DNA from: Lachnospiraceae bacterium UBA3287
Lineage (GTDB): Bacteria; Bacillota; Clostridia; Lachnospirales; Lachnospiraceae
DNA: 7,823 nucleotides
Assembly (NCBI GenBank): GCA_002362155.1
Contig: DETN01000027.1
Coordinates: forward strand, 1-7,823
Direction of reading: 5' to 3'
Shown here in pieces: positions 3,947-7,823 of this stretch. Numbering within the stretch: position 1 is the stretch's first letter; every line of letters begins with the position of its first letter. The notes under the pieces are model-generated. The model did not search any database. It was not told the origin of the DNA and saw only the letters and a program-made list of their open reading frames with translations. Position numbers and translations under genes: made by a program.

Positions 3947-5605
3947 TCATACGGGGAAGCATCCTCCGCCCACGAATTCACGGCAGATGGAGTTGGTGGG
4001 CACAGCCGCCGTATCCACGCCTACGAAATAGTCCAGGAACTTGAGCAGGCGTTTCGCTTCATAATATTCCGGCTCATTGGGCTTGACGTTGAAGAGCAGG
4101 GGCTCCGCGAACTGCTTGAGGATGGCCAGTTCGTAGATCAGCACGGAATTGAATACCGCGTCGGCGCTCTCCTGGAAGGGGAAGATGTTCTCCTCTTCTC
4201 CCTGCCTGACCTTCTTCCATCCGGACAGGGTATGCTGGGCGCTGCTGCCCCTTGTTCTGGAATCCCTGACCATGCGGCGCAGCAGCCGGTTGTCGGAGGA
4301 AGGAATCCGGTTGTGGTCGTCGATGTTGAGGGCCGTCAGAGCGCTGATGTAGATCTTGAACTTGTTCTCGTCCGGCAGATCCTCTGTGCTCCTGGGATTG
4401 AGTCCGTGGATGCCTTCGATGATCAGGACGTCGGACTCGGACAGCTTCATATAGTTGCCCTTGTATTCTCTCTTGCCTGTCTTGAAATTGAAAGAAGGGA
4501 GCTCAATGGTCTCTCCGGCCAGCAGATCGTTCATGTCGTCGTTGAAAAGCTCCAGATCCAGAGCTTCGATCACGTCGAAGTTATAGTTGCCGTCGATATC
4601 GATGGGAGTCTTCTCTCTGTTGACGAAATAGTCGTCCATGCTGATGATATGTGGGATCATGCCGAAGGACCGCAGCTGGATGGACAGTCTGTGGGCAAAG
4701 GTGGTCTTTCCCGAAGAGGAAGGGCCCGCCACCAGGACGAATTTCACATTGCCCCGGTCATGGATCTGGCAGGCGATCTCGCCGATCCTGCGCTCCTGCA
4801 GGGCTTCCTGGACCAGGATCATGTCGGAAAGGTTCCCGGCGCAGATCCTCTTGTTGAGCTGGGCCACGTTGTTGATGTTGACCAGGTCTCCCCATCTGGA
4901 GCAGAGGAGCTGCTGGGCAAAGATCTTGGGGGATTCCTCGAAGGGCTCCAGTTCGTCGGGATTTTCCGCCGTGGGCAGGATCAGCAGAAGGCCGTTCTGA
5001 TAGGCCTGGACTTCGAACTTCTTTACATAGCCTGTGGCGGGAAGCATGAAGCCGTAGAAATAATCATAGTAGCCGTCCATGCCGTAGACATTGATGGTGG
5101 AGCTCCTGCGGAAATGGAACAGGGCTTCCTTGTCCGTCATGTTCTGACGGCGGAAAAGCTCCATGGCGTCGTCTATGGGATAGGTCTTCTTACTGATGGG
5201 CAGGTTTTTATCGGAAATGACCCTCATCTCATCCTGGATCTTTCTGGCCAGTTCCGGCGTGACGCGGATCCCGCCGACCACTCTGCAGTAGATGGCGTTG
5301 CCGGCAGAAAAATCTATGATGATGCGGATCTTCTTTTCAGTATTGCCCAGCACATTTCTGGCGGCCTTGATCAGCATCATCTGGGCTGTCCGGATATAGG
5401 TATTATGTCCGGCGGATTCCTTTGTGGTGATGAAGTTGATGACGCCGTCCTTTTCCACACGTTTGGTCAGCTCTTTCATTTTTCCGTTGAAATAGACCAG
5501 AGCGATGGAATTATTATAGGCAGGCTGAAACTCGGAAACGACTTTTTCATAAGTAGTACCCTTGTCATACTGTCTGATAACACCGTTGATCATTATTGTC
5601 GGCAT
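3947..5605 (-). CDS. Nucleoside (uridine) kinase with N-terminal TGS and ThrRS-editing-like domains
   Basis: The 552-residue protein combines three parts. Residues about 1-60 look like a TGS domain. Residues about 64-220 resemble the second additional (editing) domain of threonyl-tRNA synthetase, but the HxxxH zinc/editing motif is reduced to a single His (H67, with Ile at 71). Residues about 285-530 form a uridine kinase/phosphoribulokinase-type P-loop kinase: Walker A GPSSSGKT (294-301), SMDDYF (322-327), IIEGIHGLN (395-403) and the LID-like RRMVRDSRTRG (443-453). By family it should phosphorylate uridine or cytidine to UMP or CMP in pyrimidine salvage; the true substrate is not established. 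This architecture is common in Clostridia. The start is supported by AGGAGGG about 5 nt before the ATG. It lies 118 bp after the Nif3 gene with its own candidate promoter; the downstream hairpin at 3802-3837 is its likely terminator. Confidence 0.93.
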   Translation of the reverse strand: MPTIMINGVIRQYDKGTTYEKVVSEFQPAYNNSIALVYFNGKMKELTKRVEKDGVINFITTKESAGHNTYIRTAQMMLIKAARNVLGNTEKKIRIIIDFSAGNAIYCRVVGGIRVTPELARKIQDEMRVISDKNLPISKKTYPIDDAMELFRRQNMTDKEALFHFRRSSTINVYGMDGYYDYFYGFMLPATGYVKKFEVQAYQNGLLLILPTAENPDELEPFEESPKIFAQQLLCSRWGDLVNINNVAQLNKRICAGNLSDMILVQEALQERRIGEIACQIHDRGNVKFVLVAGPSSSGKTTFAHRLSIQLRSFGMIPHIISMDDYFVNREKTPIDIDGNYNFDVIEALDLELFNDDMNDLLAGETIELPSFNFKTGKREYKGNYMKLSESDVLIIEGIHGLNPRSTEDLPDENKFKIYISALTALNIDDHNRIPSSDNRLLRRMVRDSRTRGSSAQHTLSGWKKVRQGEEENIFPFQESADAVFNSVLIYELAILKQFAEPLLFNVKPNEPEYYEAKRLLKFLDYFVGVDTAAVPTNSICREFVGGGCFPV

Positions 5606-5639
5606 AGAACCCTCCTGGAGAAAGATTGTTTATACAAGC

Positions 5640-5645
5640 ATTATA
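5640..5645 (-). promoter_or_regulatory. Candidate -10 box for the nucleoside kinase gene
   Basis: A perfect TATAAT (5645-5640) lies 34 nt upstream of the ATG at 5605, within the AT-rich 118-bp spacer. The -35 position is poor (CAGAAA at 17 bp), and TTAACA sits too far away (21 bp). It may be a modest promoter, or the gene may depend partly on readthrough from the Nif3 gene, whose end lacks a convincing terminator. Confidence 0.45.
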
Positions 5646-5723
5646 CTAAAAAACAGGAAATGTTTCTGTTAAATTTCCATATATTAAGTAAAAAAGTCAT
5701 AACCGCCGGGCTTTTCTGTTCGT

Positions 5724-6506
5724 TCACACCTCTGTAAAGTATTCCTTTTCTTCCTGCAGGAAGATTTCCAGTTCGGGGAAACAGTTTTTCAGAAAGTTTG
5801 CCATATAGGGAACGAAGAGCTTTTCCACCCCGTAGTGGCCGGCGTCGATCACGGCGATGCCCTTTTCCACGGCGTCGATCCCGGCGTGATGATTGATATC
5901 GCCGGTGATCATGACATCCGCTCCGGCCTTAAGAGCCAGATCGATCTCGCTTTTTCCGGAGCCGGGCAGGACGGCCAGGACCTCCATCCGGGCATCCGGG
6001 TCTCCGTAGAAGCGCACATGGGGGATCCGGAAGGCCTGTTTTACGGCCTCTGCAGTCTCTCTGAGGGTCATGGGGCTTTCCGCCCTGCCCACCTTTCCAA
6101 TCCCGTGAAGGCCTCTTTCGTCTTCTCCGGTGACCTCCAGGATGGTCTGGTCCTGCAGTGAAAGCATGTCTGCGGCCGCATCCGCCATGGCTGCCACATC
6201 GAAGTTGGTATGCATGGCATAGAGGGCCATATCCTTTCTGATGATCTCCAGGATCCTTTTTCCGGTGAAATCCCGGTCCGTCACATGCTTTATCCCGTCA
6301 AAGAGCAGGGGATGATGGGTCAGGATCAGGTCCGCCCCGGCATCCCCGGCCTTCTTAATGACGTCTCCCGTGGCGTCCAGGGCTATATAGACTTTATTCA
6401 CTTCCTTATCGAAGCGTCCCGCCTGCAGGCCGCAGTTGTCCCACTTTTCGGCGTAGCTCAGGGGGCAGAACTCTTCCAGTGCATTCAGAAGTTTATCCAG
6501 TATCAT
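5724..6506 (-). CDS. Nif3-family dinuclear metal centre protein
   Basis: Nif3/YbgI/YqfO proteins form toroidal hexamers with a two-metal site in each subunit; they are often annotated GTP cyclohydrolase I type 2, but the physiological reaction is unsettled. The metal-ligand motifs are visible in order: EKWDNCGLQ (20-28), LTHHPLLFDG (62-71), MHTNFD (98-103), GDINHH near residue 202 and DAGHYGVE near residue 221. The 260-residue length matches the compact form (E. coli YbgI class) without the extra PII-like inserted domain of Bacillus YqfO. The ATG overlaps the stop of trmK by 4 nt (ATGA), with GAGGAG 8 nt upstream, so it is translationally coupled. The trmK-Nif3 pairing behind the sigma factor gene is a conserved Firmicutes arrangement. 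Confidence 0.95.
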   Translation of the reverse strand: MILDKLLNALEEFCPLSYAEKWDNCGLQAGRFDKEVNKVYIALDATGDVIKKAGDAGADLILTHHPLLFDGIKHVTDRDFTGKRILEIIRKDMALYAMHTNFDVAAMADAAADMLSLQDQTILEVTGEDERGLHGIGKVGRAESPMTLRETAEAVKQAFRIPHVRFYGDPDARMEVLAVLPGSGKSEIDLALKAGADVMITGDINHHAGIDAVEKGIAVIDAGHYGVEKLFVPYMANFLKNCFPELEIFLQEEKEYFTEV

Positions 6507-7267
6507 ATCGGTTTCTCCTCGTCAAAGGCCAGAAGGCCGGTCCGGATCATACGGACTGTATGGGAGATGGCTTCATGTCTTTCCCTGTGACGGTCTCCCT
6601 CGCCGGCTCCTTCTATGGAAGAAAGGATCCTTTCGTTAATGGCAAGCTGCCACCTGAGAAAGACCAGCAGAAGGGGATCTTTTTCCCTTAAAAGAACGGG
6701 GCCGAAGCGGTCCTCTGCTTCCAGGGCGTCCTCGTCCTTAAGTCCCTCCGGCCAGGCGGGCCTTACCTGCCTGCCCCGCAGGGCGTGAATCACGGGATAG
6801 TATTTCCCGTCCTCCAGGATCAGGGCCTCCCGGTCTATGCAGTATCCCAGATCCCGCAGGGCCTGACGGACCAGCCACTGGTCCGCCTGGGGGGACAGGA
6901 CCATTTCGGTAAAGTCCCTGCTTTTTTCCGGCTCCCGGGTCAGAATGTCACATATGACCCTTCCTCCCATGCCGGTCACCACAAGGCACTCCGCCTCGCC
7001 CTGCCGGTATCCGTCCAGGCCGTCGGAAAGCCGCAGGACCACTCTGTCCTCCTCCCCGTAAAGGGCCAGGTTCTCCCCGGCCTTGATAAGAGGGCCCGGG
7101 ATCACGTCCATGGCCAGGGCGGAAGGGATCCTGCCCTCCTTTAAAAGAGCGATGGGCACATGGGCGTGATCGCAGCCTACGTCGCATACCACCAGACCCG
7201 GGCTGACCATGTCCACGATGGCCGTAAGCCTCCCTGACAGTCTGGGTGTCTGTTCACTTTCTCTCAT
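6503..7267 (-). CDS. trmK: tRNA (adenine(22)-N1)-methyltransferase TrmK
   Basis: TrmK (COG2384; YqfN in Bacillus) is an SAM-dependent Rossmann-fold enzyme that methylates N1 of adenine 22 in the D-arm of tRNAs in Gram-positive bacteria. In this 254-residue protein, SAM-binding motif I is VCDVGCDHAHVPI (27-39), the motif II acid is in AMDV (52-55), and the catalytic-region motif is VVTGMGGRVI (95-104). LSPQADQWLVRQAL follows, and the C-terminal helical segment (about 190-254) is the coiled-coil-like extension of the family. The gene begins 1 nt after the rpoD stop and ends in an ATGA overlap with the Nif3 gene. A strong SD is not obvious (AAGGA lies about 14 nt up, inside rpoD), so coupling to rpoD translation is likely. 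Length is slightly above the Bacillus enzyme. Confidence 0.93.
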   Translation of the reverse strand: MRESEQTPRLSGRLTAIVDMVSPGLVVCDVGCDHAHVPIALLKEGRIPSALAMDVIPGPLIKAGENLALYGEEDRVVLRLSDGLDGYRQGEAECLVVTGMGGRVICDILTREPEKSRDFTEMVLSPQADQWLVRQALRDLGYCIDREALILEDGKYYPVIHALRGRQVRPAWPEGLKDEDALEAEDRFGPVLLREKDPLLLVFLRWQLAINERILSSIEGAGEGDRHRERHEAISHTVRMIRTGLLAFDEEKPI

Positions 7268-7268
7268 A

Positions 7269-7823
7269 TCAGTCCAGGTAATCCTTGAGCTTGCGGCTTC
7301 TGGAAGGATGACGGAGTTTTCTCAGGGCCTTGGCCTCGATCTGTCTGATACGCTCTCTGGTGACGTTGAATTCCTTGCCGACCTCTTCCAGAGTTCTGGC
7401 TCTCCCGTCGTCAAGACCGAATCTGAGGCGCAGCACCTTCTGCTCCCTCTCTGTCAGAGTCCCCAGGACCTCTGTCAGCTGTTCCTTGAGCAGGGTAAAG
7501 GCGGCCGCGTCGGCAGGTACAGGCACGTTGTCGTCCTGGATGAAATCGCCCAGGTGGGAATCTTCCTCTTCACCGATGGGCGTCTCCAGGGATACGGGCT
7601 CCTGGGAGATCTTGATGATCTCACGTACTCTCTCTACAGGGATATCCATCCTGTCGGCCACTTCTTCGGGAGTAGGTTCACGGCCCAGCTCCTGCAGGAG
7701 CTGTCTCTGGACACGGACCAGCTTGTTGATGGTCTCTACCATGTGCACGGGAATGCGGATGGTCCTGGCCTGGTCGGCAATGGCTCTTGTGATGGCCTGA
7801 CGGATCCACCAGGTGGCGTAGGT
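7269..7823 (-). CDS. rpoD: Primary sigma factor RpoD/SigA, C-terminal part (5' end outside window)
   Basis: The reading frame is open to the right edge, so 184 C-terminal residues are present. It enters within region 2.4, the -10 recognition helix (YATWWIRQAITRAIADQAR). It continues through region 3 (IPVHMVETINKL, GREPTPEEVADRM) and region 4.1 (LTEREQKVLRLRFGL). It ends with the region 4.2 helix-turn-helix that contacts the -35 box (LEEVGKEFNVTRERIRQIE) and the conserved tail RHPSRSRKLKDYLD. A GTG at 7748 is an internal valine, not a start. The factor directs RNA polymerase to TTGACA/TATAAT promoters such as those seen here at 571-643 and 3865-3893. In Firmicutes it is usually preceded by dnaG, which would lie to the right; trmK follows immediately. 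Confidence 0.98.
   Translation of the reverse strand, partial: TYATWWIRQAITRAIADQARTIRIPVHMVETINKLVRVQRQLLQELGREPTPEEVADRMDIPVERVREIIKISQEPVSLETPIGEEEDSHLGDFIQDDNVPVPADAAAFTLLKEQLTEVLGTLTEREQKVLRLRFGLDDGRARTLEEVGKEFNVTRERIRQIEAKALRKLRHPSRSRKLKDYLD

Noticed and set aside
5690..5723. Terminator after the Nif3 gene
   Set aside because: AAAAG and CTTTTTT flank a GC patch but the stem is interrupted by mismatches. The evidence is too weak to list, though partial termination is possible.
3887..5737. Plus-strand open frame of 616 codons antisense to the nucleoside kinase gene
   Set aside because: It is a shadow of the kinase gene, whose domains are unmistakable on the minus strand. The plus-strand translation has no recognisable motif and no suitable ribosome-binding site.
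7330..7800. Plus-strand open frame opposite rpoD
   Set aside because: It is antisense to a highly conserved sigma factor and its Ser/Arg-rich translation has no domain.

Overview
The window looks like a core-genome segment of a Gram-positive, probably spore-forming member of the class Clostridia, most likely Lachnospiraceae-like. The basis is the rpoD-trmK-Nif3 gene order typical of Firmicutes, a clostridial-type TGS/nucleoside-kinase fusion, a DUF2953-type protein start, purine-rich Shine-Dalgarno sites and clear sigma-A-type promoters. Base composition is roughly balanced. I saw no mobile elements, CRISPR arrays or tRNA genes.

Layout, left to right. Positions 1-479 hold two minus-strand genes: the first 39 codons of a DUF2953-like membrane protein (cut by the window edge) and, just upstream and overlapping it, a 121-residue protein I do not recognise functionally. 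Positions 480-731 form a divergent promoter region. One promoter drives the minus-strand pair and the other drives rpsT (ribosomal protein S20, plus strand, 732-995). The rpsT leader can fold so that its ribosome-binding site is paired. rpsT is the only plus-strand gene; it ends in an intrinsic terminator, followed by a bidirectional terminator facing the minus-strand genes.

Positions 1170-3410 (minus) carry two adjacent CobW/COG0523-type P-loop GTPases, probably one operon and probably concerned with metal handling. The promoter-proximal protein has the CxCC metal motif and a very long Asp/Glu/His tandem-repeat insert with about 50 histidines. The second lacks CxCC and has a C-terminal domain resembling the end of the TIGR03943/YcgQ (DUF1980) family. 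Immediately upstream on the same strand is rnpB, the RNase P RNA (about 3441-3791), with a near-consensus promoter. A terminator-like hairpin lies between that promoter and the RNA's mature 5' end.

Positions 3947-7823 (minus) hold the TGS/editing-like/uridine-kinase fusion protein, a Nif3-family dinuclear-metal protein, TrmK (tRNA m1A22 methyltransferase) and the C-terminal part of the primary sigma factor RpoD/SigA. rpoD, trmK and the Nif3 gene are tightly packed (1-nt gap, then a 4-nt ATGA overlap) and look translationally coupled. The kinase gene has its own spacer and candidate promoter.

Most of the window is housekeeping. The least ordinary parts are the two-GTPase locus, the rpsT leader, and the transcription signals on both sides of rnpB.
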